Below are positions 6,381 to 6,551 of a stretch of 6,551 bases of DNA, piece by piece; position 1 is the first letter of the stretch; each line of letters starts with the position of its first letter. A program made the translations under genes and the position numbers. The stretch lies in assembly GCA_900772845.1 (NCBI GenBank), contig CAAGSD010000012.1, positions 1 to 6,551 on the forward strand. The letters are read 5' to 3'. The notes below the pieces were generated by a model. That model was not told the DNA's origin. It made no database searches and saw only the letters and a list, made by a program, of their open reading frames with translations. The stretch is from Lachnospiraceae bacterium (lineage in GTDB: Bacteria > Bacillota > Clostridia > Lachnospirales > Lachnospiraceae).

Positions 6381-6551
6381 TTATGATAATCCCGCTGTCT
6401 TCAGCCAATGCCCGGACAGATATCTACTCACAAAACAGATTACACGGAAGATCCAGTCCAGTACCATGGCGATCCAGACACCGATGGCTCCGTAACCCAT
6501 GTTCACACCGATGATATAGCTGAATCCGATACGGAACACGAACATGGAAAA
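6381..6551 (-). CDS. MATE-family efflux transporter, C-terminal end (partial)
   Basis: The minus strand is open from the window edge to a TAA at 6383-6381, giving 56 residues. It starts FSMFVFRIGFSYIIGVNMGY, continues GAIGVWIAMVLDWIFRVICF and ends VSRYLSGHWLKTAGLS. The segment FRIGFSYI...GxGAIGVWIAMVLDWxxRxxCFxxRYLSGxW is characteristic of the last helices of MATE transporters, from family memory. It aligns with the last two helices of the complete MATE gene in this window (LWVVRIPAAYLI...FYFKSRRW) but is clearly not a copy of it. It precedes the epimerase in the same direction with a 127-base gap that contains a promoter, so the two need not be co-transcribed. Start and most of the gene lie outside the window. 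Confidence 0.8.
   Translation of the reverse strand, partial: FSMFVFRIGFSYIIGVNMGYGAIGVWIAMVLDWIFRVICFVSRYLSGHWLKTAGLS

Overview
The window looks like chromosomal DNA from a low-to-mid GC Firmicute, most likely a gut Clostridia/Lachnospiraceae member. This is inferred from strong AAAAGGAGG-type ribosome binding sites, short AT-rich spacers, sigma-A-like promoters, and the resemblance of the encoded proteins to families common in gut Clostridia. It is a carbohydrate-use locus with four complete genes, one gene cut by the right edge, and a decayed gene fragment. I see no RNA genes, CRISPR array, insertion sequence or phage genes.

Layout. Positions 1-248 are non-coding, AT-rich and rich in inverted repeats, ending in a good promoter and RBS. 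A cytoplasmic family-28 glycoside hydrolase (pectin/polygalacturonate-type) with an N-terminal fibronectin-III-like domain runs 249-1754 (+). Its end overlaps a frameshifted, internally deleted remnant of the 3' end of a second, different GH28 gene (about 1717-1931). That remnant fills the gap up to, and overlaps the start of, a MATE-family efflux transporter (1918-3288, +). A promoter enclosed by a long imperfect inverted repeat precedes a beta-glucuronidase (uidA-like, 3403-5229, +). A shared bidirectional terminator (5245-5277) separates it from a convergent LacX-type aldose 1-epimerase (5372-6253, -). The last 171 bases hold the C-terminal end of a second MATE transporter on the minus strand.

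How the genes may work together (inference). GH28 would trim galacturonate-containing oligosaccharides inside the cell. The glucuronidase would release glucuronate from glycans or from host/xenobiotic glucuronides, and the epimerase would interconvert sugar anomers. The MATE pumps could expel aglycones or other toxic small molecules. No hexuronate isomerase, oxidoreductase, sugar importer or regulator lies in the window, so the pathway is not complete here.

The most notable observations are the GH28 relic and its effects on both neighbours (a read-through tail on the intact GH28, and a MATE start site embedded in relic sequence), and the inverted repeat that encloses the glucuronidase -10 box and half of its ribosome binding site. 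I do not see a convincing undescribed multi-gene system.
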